A stretch of 58,590 nucleotides of DNA from Burkholderiaceae bacterium (GTDB taxonomy: Bacteria > Pseudomonadota > Gammaproteobacteria > Burkholderiales > Burkholderiaceae_C). The position numbers were made by a program, and so were the translations under genes. The notes below the pieces were generated by a model. It saw nothing but the letters and a program-made list of their open reading frames with translations, was not told the origin of the DNA and ran no database searches. Location: contig JAIRVR010000053.1 in the NCBI GenBank assembly GCA_031253795.1, positions 1-58,590 on the forward strand, given 5' to 3'. Positions 15,994 to 24,750 of the stretch are shown one piece after another (the first letter of the stretch is position 1; the number at the start of each line of letters is the position of its first letter).

Positions 15994-16482
15994 ATGAGTG
16001 AGTGGATTACAAATGTGCTTTCCGTTGTTGCAGCATTTTTAAGTGCTATTGCAACTTGGTTGGCATGGAAGACTTCTGTTGCTGCATTGGATGTTGCTAA
16101 GCAGGCCGAGCTTTCTGCGGCTGAGGACAGAATTGCATTGGCTAGGGAGCGTTATTCACTGTCAGTTTCGAGGCTTCAGGCGCAGGCTTCGCTGCTTTCT
16201 GCTGCGACCAACGATGCTCAGTTGCTTATCCGATCTAACGCTATGAAGAACGACAGTCTTGGTTCATCTCGGACTACTCTTCAGTTGGATGAGGTTGATG
16301 GCTTCGCAAAAGTGGCGGAGCAAGCTTTGCTGATGCTGGCTGCCGCGAAGGTAAATCCTGATGAAGAACTGTCTCTTTCGAATTTGAATGATGCAATCCG
16401 TAACGTCCAGCTTTTACTTGTTCCAGTTGACTCCGCACTTGAGCGTATGAGTTACCTGAGGGCGCGCGTCGAGCGGGTCTAG
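15994..16482 (+). CDS. Membrane-anchored coiled-coil hypothetical protein
   Basis: 162 residues from ATG 15994 after GGGAG. One N-terminal membrane segment (VLSVVAAFLSAIATWLAWKT, residues about 7-26) is followed by helical, coiled-coil-like sequence (AELSAAEDRIALARERY). This is not the two-or-three-segment pattern of ordinary holins. Low GC, like its upstream neighbour. A cytoplasmic scaffold or accessory (moron) protein is possible; function unknown. Confidence 0.6.
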   Translation: MSEWITNVLSVVAAFLSAIATWLAWKTSVAALDVAKQAELSAAEDRIALARERYSLSVSRLQAQASLLSAATNDAQLLIRSNAMKNDSLGSSRTTLQLDEVDGFAKVAEQALLMLAAAKVNPDEELSLSNLNDAIRNVQLLLVPVDSALERMSYLRARVERV

Positions 16483-16618
16483 GGAAAGCATTTTCGATTC
16501 ATCACAGGCCACCGTTAGGTGGCTTTTTCGTTTCCGCCGCCACCAGGTGCGCCTGGCAAAGCATGCATTGAGCATGGGGTGCAAGGCCTGCGTGGCGGCA
16601 CCCATCAAGGAGTTCCGC

Positions 16619-16825
16619 ATGACGCTTCGCGCTCAGATCCAAGACCATGCCGGCGTGGCCGCCGCCAAGATCCGCAATGCCATGCAGGAGTTCTCCGACG
16701 CCACAGGCCTCGCGGCATCGGTCGATGTGCGCTGGGTTGAGCAAAACCGGCTTGAATCCAAGCTCCCCGAGTTCATCGTGTCGAGCGTGACGGTGCGATT
16801 CGATGATGCGGCGGTCAGTCGGTGA
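16619..16825 (+). CDS. Small phage hypothetical protein
   Basis: 68 residues from ATG 16619, six bases after AAGGAG; the ORF opens upstream at 16547 but without a ribosome site. The product (IQDHAGVAAAKIRNAMQEFS, later LPEFIVSSVTVRFD) resembles small proteins found just before HNH/terminase genes in phages. Its stop overlaps the start of the HNH fusion by four bases. Confidence 0.6.
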   Translation: MTLRAQIQDHAGVAAAKIRNAMQEFSDATGLAASVDVRWVEQNRLESKLPEFIVSSVTVRFDDAAVSR

Positions 16826-17520
16826 GCAAGCTTCAGACCCTGAAGAGCGCGCTGGCCGTTCTCGATACGCGCCGCGTGCAGACGATGCAGGCCGGCAGCT
16901 GGCGCACCAGCGACCAGACCAGCAGCCAGCGCGGCTACGGCTACAAGTGGCAGAAGGTCCGCGAGCAGTTCCTGCGTGAGCACCCTCTGTGCGTGATGTG
17001 CCAGGCGCAGGACAGGGTTGAGGCCGCCACGGTCGTGGACCACATCACCCCGCACCGTGGGGATCAGTCGCTGTTCTGGCGGCGCAGCAACTGGCAGCCG
17101 CTATGCGCCAAGGGCACCAAGTACGGCATATCGGCCGCCGCGTACCCGTATCTCGACATCAAGGGCCTGACGCTGGAGCAGGCCAAGGCGATCTATCTGG
17201 AGGACTTCTGGGACGTGATCGGCCGCGCTCACCCATCGATCAAGTTCCAGGTGTTCGACGCTGCGGTAAACCATGGCCTAGGCAATGCCGTGCGGATCCT
17301 GCAGCGGGCCGTGATGGTGGCGGATGACGGCATATGGGGGCCGCGTTCGCAGGCCGCCCTGGACGGCATGCAGGAGCTGCGCGGGCACAACGATGTGCTG
17401 CTGCGCTTCCTGGGCTTCCGGCTGAAGTTCTGGGCCAGCCTGGCCAAGTTCGACCAGTTCGGGCGCGGCTGGACGAACCGGGGCGCTGAGAACCTGCTGT
17501 TCGCTGCGGAGGACAACTGA
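16822..17520 (+). CDS. Chimera: HNH endonuclease N-half fused to GH108 endolysin C-half
   Basis: 232 residues from GTG 16822. Residues 1-95 are a phage HNH endonuclease of the kind placed before terminase: RGYGYKWQKVREQFL, CVMCQAQ, VVDHITPHRGD and NWQPLC. The final C-x-x-C-H of the HNH fold is missing. From residue about 98 the sequence switches to a GH108/peptidoglycan-binding-3 endolysin: TKYGISAAAYPYLDI, FQVFDAAVNHGLG, DDGIWGPRSQAAL. The N-terminal EGGY block with the catalytic Glu of GH108 is absent. Both activities should therefore be lost. The junction lies within 17104-17118 and is in frame. The stop overlaps the spanin ATG. Confidence 0.85.
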   Translation: MSKLQTLKSALAVLDTRRVQTMQAGSWRTSDQTSSQRGYGYKWQKVREQFLREHPLCVMCQAQDRVEAATVVDHITPHRGDQSLFWRRSNWQPLCAKGTKYGISAAAYPYLDIKGLTLEQAKAIYLEDFWDVIGRAHPSIKFQVFDAAVNHGLGNAVRILQRAVMVADDGIWGPRSQAALDGMQELRGHNDVLLRFLGFRLKFWASLAKFDQFGRGWTNRGAENLLFAAEDN

Positions 17521-17900
17521 TGATCAGCGAAAAGCTTCTGCCGGCCCTAGTGGCCGTGCTGGTGGCCAGCGCTGCAGGCAATGCCCTGCTGGGCTGGGCC
17601 TGGCTGTCCGCACGAGATGATGCGACCACGGCCCGCGCCGAGCTGGCCGGCATGCAGCAGCAGCGCGACGGCGCACGCCAGGCGGCCCAGGCCTGCAGCG
17701 ATGCGACCGAGGCCCTGGGCGCCATGGCCGCGCAGCGTGCAGCCGAGGCGTCGCCGGCCCGTGCTGCTGCGGCTGGCCAGGCTGCCGCGCTCAACGCCCG
17801 CGCCGACTACACGCTGTCGCGCCAGCCGGCAGCCGGCGACAGCTGCGCTGCGCTCCAGGCCCTGGGCGCCGACTGGCTCAAGGGGAGGGCGAAGCCATGA
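17520..17900 (+). CDS. Rz-like inner-membrane spanin
   Basis: 126 residues from ATG 17520, overlapping the previous stop by one base. An N-terminal membrane anchor (LLPALVAVLVASAAGNALLG) is followed by a long alanine-rich helix with charged heptads, the form of i-spanins of the Rz type that bridge to a lipoprotein partner. A Cys-containing tail (GDSCAALQALGADWLKGRA) ends it. It overlaps the Rz1-like gene by four bases. Confidence 0.75.
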   Translation: MISEKLLPALVAVLVASAAGNALLGWAWLSARDDATTARAELAGMQQQRDGARQAAQACSDATEALGAMAAQRAAEASPARAAAAGQAAALNARADYTLSRQPAAGDSCAALQALGADWLKGRAKP

Positions 17901-18235
17901 TGTGCTCTGCCTTGGTTGACAAATCGGGAAAAATGCAAGAACGGTTGGTTGACAAATCGCGGATTTTGCAAGGTCCGCTGCTGCTGGCCGTGCTGGCGCT
18001 GGCGGGCTGCAGCTCCGTCCAGCGTGTCGAAATCCAAGAGGTCAAGGTGCCTGTGCCAGTGGAGTGCCGCGAGCCGATCCCGGACAGGCCTGCAATGCCC
18101 ACCGAGAGCCTGGCCGACGACGCCGACCCCTTCGTGCTGTTGCGCGCAGCCCTGGCTGAGATCGACAGGCGCGAGGGTTACGAGGTGCGGATGCTGGCTG
18201 CGCTCATGGCGTGCACGCGGCCGATCAAGGGGTAG
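17897..18235 (+). CDS. Rz1-like outer-membrane spanin lipoprotein
   Basis: 112 residues from ATG 17897. A lipoprotein signal (GPLLLAVLALAGCSS, lipobox LAGC at about residues 33-36) is followed by VPVPVECREPIPDRPAMP, the proline/valine start shared by Rz1-like proteins of this type. The n-region before the signal is unusually long, because a duplicated segment (LVDKSGKMQER/LVDKSRILQG) is inserted in front. The gene ends directly against the convergent HTH gene, with no gap. Confidence 0.7.
   Translation: MMCSALVDKSGKMQERLVDKSRILQGPLLLAVLALAGCSSVQRVEIQEVKVPVPVECREPIPDRPAMPTESLADDADPFVLLRAALAEIDRREGYEVRMLAALMACTRPIKG
17912..17972 (+). repeat. Two 28-nt direct repeats at the start of the Rz1-like gene
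   Basis: Copies at 17912-17939 and 17945-17972 share TTGGTTGACAAATCG and a TGCAAG end with a 33-bp period. They fall between the start codon and the signal sequence and add 21 residues in frame. Each contains TTGACA. Confidence 0.75.
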
Positions 18236-18457
18236 TCAGGGCCGTGCGCCGGATTCACGGGTCAAGGTTTGCGCCAGGGCCACCACGCGCCGCGCGCTCG
18301 CCTGCAGCCGGTAGATGCCTTGCATGGCCAGGCCGGTCAGGGCCTCGGCCTCCTTCACAGATTTCCCGTCGCACAGCACCATGCGCAGCGCCTCGCGGCT
18401 GGGGGACTGGCGCAGGCGCATCAGCAGGGCCAGGGCCTCGAATTGCTCGCTGCTCAT
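18236..18457 (-). CDS. HTH protein of KorA/TrfB type, candidate Aca regulator
   Basis: 73 residues from ATG 18457, overlapping the upstream gene by four bases (ATGA). FEALALLMRLRQSPSREALR, then VLCDGKSVKEAEALTGLAMQ and GIYRLQASARR, match the helix-turn-helix of TrfB/KorA-like repressors, in which VLxDGxSxxEAxxxTGLxxQ is typical. Being second in a two-gene operon behind a putative anti-CRISPR, with an inverted repeat in the operon promoter, it fits the role of an anti-CRISPR-associated (Aca) autorepressor. The DNA-binding call is good; the Aca role is inferred from context. Confidence 0.7.
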   Translation of the reverse strand: MSSEQFEALALLMRLRQSPSREALRMVLCDGKSVKEAEALTGLAMQGIYRLQASARRVVALAQTLTRESGARP

Positions 18458-18909
18458 GCGGCCGCCAGATCTGCCTCGCGGCCTAGCATGTCAACCATCC
18501 ACGAGAAACCTGTCTCGTCGGAAACCTGCACTGCCCGATAGCCCAGGGCTTTGGCGGCGCGGGCCGTGAACAACTGCACATCCCACGATGCGTCCGCTGC
18601 GTCTTCGGGCTCGATGCTGTCGATGTCGTGCGCAGACTTGGACTCTTCGATCAGAGCTTCGGCGTCTTCCTCGCTCACGCCCAGGCGGGCGGCCAGCTCA
18701 GTCACCAGCGGCTGCAGCTTCTCCGCGTCTTCGTGGAAGAAAAGGCGGCTGGCGCGGATCACGTCATCGTCGTTCAGCTCAAGCTTGTATGTCTCGAAGC
18801 TGCCCGCTGTCATCACGTAGACCCGATCAGAAAAGAACAGGAACTCACCAAAGCGGCCAGACGTGTGAATCTTGTCGATCTTGACGGGGCTGGTGTGAAA
18901 GAGGTCCAT
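18454..18909 (-). CDS. Putative AcrIF11-like anti-CRISPR ADP-ribosyltransferase
   Basis: 151 residues from ATG 18909 behind AGGAG. The N-terminus MDLFHTSPVKIDKIHTSGRF followed by GEFLFFS parallels my memory of AcrIF11 (MELFHGS..I..I..SGVFGGLF). A helical middle (LAARLGVSEEDAEALIEES) leads to a C-terminal strand pair AKALGYRAVQVSDETGFSWM, which lines up with AcrIF11 LGYxSVExEDExGTTW. The Asp I recall as essential in AcrIF11 (D115) is kept, with Glu, Gly and Trp around it. AcrIF11 ADP-ribosylates Cas8f and blocks type I-F interference. The family call is by eye; a different mono-ADP-ribosyltransferase-like phage protein is the main alternative. Confidence 0.6.
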   Translation of the reverse strand: MDLFHTSPVKIDKIHTSGRFGEFLFFSDRVYVMTAGSFETYKLELNDDDVIRASRLFFHEDAEKLQPLVTELAARLGVSEEDAEALIEESKSAHDIDSIEPEDAADASWDVQLFTARAAKALGYRAVQVSDETGFSWMVDMLGREADLAAA

Positions 18910-18934
18910 GTCGTTCTCCTGTCGGTATGGCCTC

Positions 18935-18963
18935 ATTATTCAACATGCAAAAGTTGAATGCAA
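18935..18963 (-). promoter_or_regulatory. Promoter and operator of the acr-like/HTH operon
   Basis: On the minus strand TTGCAT (18958-18963), a 17-bp spacer and AATAAT (18935-18940) form a promoter about 20 bp before the ribosome site. A perfect inverted repeat ATTCAAC-N8-GTTGAAT (18938-18959) fills the spacer and touches both boxes, ideal for repression by the operon's own HTH protein. Confidence 0.65.
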
Positions 18964-19000
18964 TGATTTTCTACGCTTGAGCGGTGAAATAGTCGCGGAC

Positions 19001-19198
19001 TCAATCTTCTGGGCACCGCTCCATAGCCCAGTCCAGGGCCGCCTCGGCCGTGTCGTGCGGCCCGTCGAATGCCTTGATGCCGCGCTCATCGTCCCAGAGG
19101 GCGCCATCCCAGCGCCGTGCAGCTGGAAAGGGCAGGCGGCCGTAGTCCACCACGACGGCATACCAGCCCGGAGCAGTGGGCCGGCCGGTCCAGATCAT
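19001..19198 (-). CDS. Small phage hypothetical protein, 65 aa
   Basis: Start ATG 19198 overlaps the previous stop (ATGA). The acidic product (MIWTGRPTAPGWYAVVVDYG to ALDWAMERCPED) is compact and tryptophan-rich; no family recognised. Second gene of a minus-strand pair near the right end of the prophage. Confidence 0.5.
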   Translation of the reverse strand: MIWTGRPTAPGWYAVVVDYGRLPFPAARRWDGALWDDERGIKAFDGPHDTAEAALDWAMERCPED

Positions 19199-19419
19199 GG
19201 CCCGTGCCCTGGAGCATTGCCGCCACCGTGGCTGCGGCACATGGCTTCCATCAGCTCATCCTCGGTGTCTGGCACTATCCGCTCGATGCGAGTTTCGGGC
19301 AGCATGATGGCCTCCGGGTGGCTTTTCCGAATGAACTCCTCGGTGCAGTCAAAGCGCGTGGTGCGCCAGCGGCCCATGTGGTTCTGATAGCGCCAAAGGT
19401 AGGTGATTTGGGTTTTCAT
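19195..19419 (-). CDS. Small phage hypothetical protein, 74 aa
   Basis: Start ATG 19419. The sequence YLWRYQNHMGRWRTTRFDCT, then EEFIRKSHPEA, resembles short phage proteins with an aromatic/basic N-terminal strand pair; function unknown. An 18-bp palindrome ends one base before the ATG, leaving no room for a ribosome site, so the transcript may be leaderless or under direct operator control. Confidence 0.5.
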   Translation of the reverse strand: MKTQITYLWRYQNHMGRWRTTRFDCTEEFIRKSHPEAIMLPETRIERIVPDTEDELMEAMCRSHGGGNAPGHGP

Positions 19420-19437
19420 ACTGGTTATTTAACCAGT
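19420..19437. promoter_or_regulatory. 18-bp palindrome, LexA-box-like
   Basis: ACTGGTTATTTAACCAGT has perfect 8-bp arms. With the preceding T it reads TACTG-N10-CAGTg, the CTG-N10-CAG frame of LexA boxes, though with CTGG/CCAG in place of the usual CTGT/ACAG. It sits between the SRAP gene and the divergent minus-strand pair and could control both. Confidence 0.5.
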
Positions 19438-19470
19438 GTTTTGCGGGTGCATGTAAGTTAGCATCCACTT

Positions 19471-20133
19471 ATGTGCAATCGATATAAGTCACCCCGCGAA
19501 GATGAGATCGAACGCATGTGGCGCGTGGGATCGCAGAGCCCGAACCGCTGGTGGGATGCTGAGGTGTTCCCGCGCGGTACCGGCGCGTTCGTGCGCCGCG
19601 CGCAGGACGACACGGGCTACAGCCGGGAGCTTGTCGCCGGCACCTGGGGCCTGATCCCCTGGTTCGCCAAAGAGCCGAAGCTCAAGTACCCGACGAACAA
19701 CGCGCGCAGCGAGGAGCTTGCGCAGAAGGCGAGCTACAAGCACCCCTGGGCTAGGAGCCAGCGCTGCATCATTCCCGCGACAACGTTCGACGAGCCATGC
19801 TGGGAGACCGGAAAAAATGTGTGGTGGAGGTTCGCCCGCGCGGATGGTGACCCGTGGGGCCTGGCGGGCTTGTGGAATGTGTGGACCGACCCTGCCACTG
19901 GGGAAGTCCATGAGAGCTACACGATGCTCACGATCAACGCGGACGCGCACCCGCTGATGAGCCGCATGCACAAGCCGGACCCAAAGCTGCCGGCTGACCA
20001 ACAGGACAAGCGCAGCGTGATCCCCATCGAACTTGCCGACGTGGACCAGTGGCTTGCCGGCACCGTGGCCGACGCATCACAGCTCCTGCGCGTGGCGCCG
20101 GTCGAGGTGTTCAGTGCCGGGCCGATTTCTTAG
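19471..20133 (+). CDS. SRAP/YedK family DNA-protein crosslink protein
   Basis: 220 residues from ATG 19471. Cys2 (MCNRY) is the nucleophile that in YedK/HMCES forms a thiazolidine link with abasic sites in single-stranded DNA. NNARSEEL, RCIIPATTFDEPC, GLAGLWNVW and SYTMLTINADAHPLMSRMH supply the conserved Asn, Glu and His of the active site. The length is typical. No Shine-Dalgarno sequence is evident before the ATG. An SOS-box-like palindrome 34 bp upstream suits a DNA-damage role; a terminator follows. Phage copies of this family are common and may shield phage DNA. Confidence 0.9.
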   Translation: MCNRYKSPREDEIERMWRVGSQSPNRWWDAEVFPRGTGAFVRRAQDDTGYSRELVAGTWGLIPWFAKEPKLKYPTNNARSEELAQKASYKHPWARSQRCIIPATTFDEPCWETGKNVWWRFARADGDPWGLAGLWNVWTDPATGEVHESYTMLTINADAHPLMSRMHKPDPKLPADQQDKRSVIPIELADVDQWLAGTVADASQLLRVAPVEVFSAGPIS

Positions 20134-20141
20134 ACGAAAAC

Positions 20142-20183
20142 AAAAATGCCCCAGTGCCTATTGGCATTGGGGCGCTTTTTTTA
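20142..20183 (+). terminator. Terminator after the SRAP gene
   Basis: AATGCCCCAGTGCC and GGCATTGGGGCG form a long stem with a TATT loop, followed by seven T residues (20176-20182). Confidence 0.85.
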
Positions 20184-20203
20184 TGTGGGCACGTTTGTGG
20201 GCA
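20183..20203. repeat. Candidate integrase arm-type sites, right end
   Basis: ATGTGGGCA (20183-20191) and TTGTGGGCA (20195-20203) are direct repeats in the same orientation as the two copies near the integrase at 10141-10160. Confidence 0.5.
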
Positions 20204-20243
20204 TTACCCTTTCGTGCCTTGTAACTTGTTGATTTATATGGCT

Positions 20244-20261
20244 ATCTGGCGGAGACTGTGA
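20244..20261. repeat. Right attachment site within tRNA-Ser
   Basis: ATCTGGCGGAGACTGTGA, identical to 10005-10022. The first three bases lie outside the tRNA and the rest cover its CCA end, acceptor strand and part of the T arm, so insertion left a complete tRNA on this side. Confidence 0.9.
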
Positions 20262-20334
20262 GATTCGAACTCACGGACGGTTGCCCGTCGGCAGTTTTCA
20301 AGACTGCTGGTTTAAACCGCTCACCCAAGTCTCC
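20247..20334 (-). tRNA. tRNA-Ser (anticodon UGA)
   Basis: The 88-nt gene folds with acceptor arms GGAGACT/AGTCTCC, discriminator G and encoded CCA. The anticodon stem GCAGT/ACTGC encloses CTTGAAA, giving anticodon TGA, read as serine UCA. The long variable arm (GACGGGCAACCGTC-type) is the class II serine feature, and TTCGAATC forms the T loop. It is the integration target of the prophage. Confidence 0.95.
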
Positions 20335-20420
20335 GAAGCTGCGTATTCTAGCCGCCCCGGTGGCCTTGCCGCCCGGAAAAAAGGGCGCTCTTGCGAGACG
20401 CCCTTGCCGGCTGGATGCGC

Positions 20421-22718
<2,298 letters not shown>

Positions 22719-22810
22719 ACGAAACTTCTCACAAATGGCTCTCGGAGCTTACCGGATGGCAACAGCCTATGAGGGTCAGGACAGTTTTGCTTCAGGGAAA
22801 TCGACAACAA

Positions 22811-22840
22811 GCCCCCTGGCGCCTTTGGACGGCAGGGGGC
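22811..22840 (-). terminator. Probable terminator of the permease gene
   Basis: GCCCCCTG (22811-22818) and CAGGGGGC (22833-22840) form a strong stem, followed on the minus strand by TTGTTGT, 60 bp after the permease stop. Confidence 0.55.
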
Positions 22841-22902
22841 GTCGGGTCCGGCGGATGGGCCGGGCCGTTGTTGGGGTGCCCGCCAGGAAGGGCACTGTTG
22901 CA

Positions 22903-24390
22903 TCAGTGGGCGTCAGCCTGGCGTGCGGCCCGGACCGCAGCGGCGGTGTCGCTGCTGGCTCCGTTGAAGAAAACGTTCAGTGCTACGGCGGTAATCGAGG
23001 CCAGCAGGATACCGGATTCGATCAAGGGATGGATGGCGTGGGGCATCCACTGACGGAAGTTGGGGGCTACCAGGGGAATCATGCCCACGCCGATGGAGAC
23101 GGCGACGATCATGGCGTTGTTGCGATTGGTCTGGAAGTCCACGTTGCTCAGGATGCGGATGCCCGTGGAGGCCACCATGCCGAACATCACCAGGCCCGCG
23201 CCGCCCAGCACCACGGTGGGCAGGGATTCGACCAGGGCGCCCATCTTGGGCAGCACGCCCAGGACGATGAGGATGACGCCACCCGCCACGCACACCCAGC
23301 GGCTCTTGACGCCGGTGACGGCAACCAGGCCCACGTTCTGCGAGAAGCTGGTGTAGGGGAAGGTGTTGAAGATGCCGCCGATCAGGGTGCCGAGGCCGTC
23401 GGTGCGCAGGCCGCGCGTCAGTTCTGTCTGGCTGATTTCACGGTTGGTCATGTCGCCCAGGGCCAGGAACATGCCCGTGGACTCGATCATCACCACCACC
23501 ATGACCAGGCTCATGGTCAGGATGAGGATGGGGTCGAAGATGGGCGTGGCGATCTCGAAGGGCAGGACCAGGGTGAACCACTCGGCCTTGGCGACCTTGC
23601 TGAAATCCATCAGGCCCATGGCCACGGACAGCACGCCGCCGATCAGAATGCCCATGAGCACCGAGACGTTGGCCAGAAAGCCCTTGGCAAAGCGCGCGAT
23701 CAGCAGGATGGACAGCAGCACGATGGCCGAAATGCCCACGCCCGTCAGGTCGGCGTACTTGGGGTTGGGAATGGTGGGCACGACGGCAAAGCCCTTGGGC
23801 ACCGGCGGCAGGGACGAGCCCGGGGCGCCGGCGGCGGCCTGGGCGTCGGCCAACCACTTGAGGTGCTCGGGATTGGGCACGCTGGGCGCCGTGGGGCCCA
23901 CGGGATTGCCGAAGATCCAGTTCACGCCCACGCGCATCAGGCTGATGCCGATGACGGCGATGATGGTGCCCGTCACCACGGGCGGGAAAAAGCGCAGCAT
24001 GCGGCTGATCAGCGGGGCGATGAGGATGGAGATCACCCCCGCCCCTATGACCGAGCCGAAGATCAGCCCCGCCCCCGCGGCGCCGCCCGTGGTCTGGGCC
24101 ATGGACACCATGGGGGCCACGCTGGCGAAGGTCACGCCCATCATCACGGGCAGCTTGATGCCGAACCATTGCGTGGCACCCAGGGCCTGGATCAGGGTGA
24201 TCAGGCCGCAGCAGAACAGGTCGGCCGAGATCAGGTGGGCCACCTGGTCGGGGGGCAGGTTGAGTGCGCGGCCCACGATCAGGGGCACGGCCACGGCACC
24301 GGCATACATCACGAGCACGTGTTGCAGGCCCAGCGCCGTGAGCTTGCCCATGGGCAGCATCTCATCGACGGGGTGAACGGAAGATTGCAT
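22903..24390 (-). CDS. Urate/xanthine permease (NCS2 family)
   Basis: 495 residues from ATG 24390, ten bases after AGGAG. It has the 14-segment plan of nucleobase:cation symporters-2, beginning LTALGLQHVLVMYAGAVAVP. GVTFASVAPMV in segment 3 and the QTELTRGLRTDGLGTLIGG/FSQNVGLVAVTGVKSRWV region correspond to the family signatures; the Asn-Val-Gly after FSQ is typical of xanthine and urate carriers. The purine-degradation neighbours and a copy of the shared 17-bp operator in its promoter argue for urate or xanthine rather than uracil. It carries its own promoter behind the terminator of the preceding operon. Confidence 0.88.
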   Translation of the reverse strand: MQSSVHPVDEMLPMGKLTALGLQHVLVMYAGAVAVPLIVGRALNLPPDQVAHLISADLFCCGLITLIQALGATQWFGIKLPVMMGVTFASVAPMVSMAQTTGGAAGAGLIFGSVIGAGVISILIAPLISRMLRFFPPVVTGTIIAVIGISLMRVGVNWIFGNPVGPTAPSVPNPEHLKWLADAQAAAGAPGSSLPPVPKGFAVVPTIPNPKYADLTGVGISAIVLLSILLIARFAKGFLANVSVLMGILIGGVLSVAMGLMDFSKVAKAEWFTLVLPFEIATPIFDPILILTMSLVMVVVMIESTGMFLALGDMTNREISQTELTRGLRTDGLGTLIGGIFNTFPYTSFSQNVGLVAVTGVKSRWVCVAGGVILIVLGVLPKMGALVESLPTVVLGGAGLVMFGMVASTGIRILSNVDFQTNRNNAMIVAVSIGVGMIPLVAPNFRQWMPHAIHPLIESGILLASITAVALNVFFNGASSDTAAAVRAARQADAH

Positions 24391-24458
24391 GGTTTTTTGT
24401 CTCCTCGCTGATATGGGGGTAAGGACGCGGCTGTGACATGGTTTTGCGCCAGCATCCA

Positions 24459-24475
24459 TACAAAAAGTGTATACA
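24459..24475 (+). promoter_or_regulatory. Purine-regulon operator copy A (permease)
   Basis: TACAAAAAGTGTATACA matches the consensus KACANAAASTGTATRCA derived from four sites. It lies 69 bp before the permease start. TGTATACA is a palindrome of the type bound by FCD-class GntR regulators. Confidence 0.65.
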
Positions 24476-24675
24476 GATCATGGGAAAATTCCGCTCCCGG
24501 TAAACCCTGTTGCGGGACGCCGCAAACCATTCAGGAGCATGCCAACCACAGGGGGAGCGCCGTGCTGCGATGCAGGATGGGCGCCAGCCCATGGGGCGGG
24601 CGGGCTGCATGGCCCTGGTGCCTTTCCATGGCCCGCCGTCAGCCGGTGGGCCGGCTTCGGCCCGGTGCCCGGGCG

Positions 24676-24701
24676 TGAAAAAGCCCGGCGTTGCCGGGCT
24701 T
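24676..24701 (-). terminator. Terminator of the gntR-puuE-uraD/allC-M20 operon
   Basis: AAGCCCGGC/GCCGGGCTT stem (24681-24701) followed on the minus strand by TTTTTC, 50 bp after the M20 stop. Confidence 0.85.
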
Positions 24702-24750
24702 GGGCGCGAACCCGGGCCACGGAGCCCGGGTCAAGGGGACAGATGGACGG

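Larger units (their letters stand above)
10005..20261. mobile_element. Defective prophage integrated in tRNA-Ser(UGA)
   Basis: The element of 10.26 kb is delimited by 18-bp direct repeats. Integrase lies 155 bp inside the left repeat. Inside, gene order follows a lambdoid plan: integrase, AlpA-like, early genes, dNMP kinase, RusA, Ref-like nuclease, Q-like protein, late promoter, HNH, endolysin and spanins, then accessory genes. There is no terminase, portal, capsid, tail, obvious holin or CI-type repressor, so it cannot make particles by itself. The internal HNH-endolysin fusion marks where the structural module was probably lost. Both ends and the integrase look intact, so excision may still be possible. 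Confidence 0.9.
24391..24750 (-). other. Permease promoter region
   Basis: 360 bp without a gene. It holds, from right to left, the terminator of the gntR-M20 operon (24676-24701), a GC-rich stretch with no feature I can name, the shared operator (24459-24475) whose TATACA could be a -10 box, and the permease ribosome site. Confidence 0.6.

Noticed and set aside
15994..16482. Holin
   Set aside because: Only one membrane segment followed by a long soluble coiled coil; size and topology do not fit the usual classes, although a single-segment holin cannot be excluded.
17912..17972. Two 28-nt repeats separated by about 5 nt as a mini CRISPR
   Set aside because: Spacing is far too short, there are only two copies, and the repeats lie within a coding frame.
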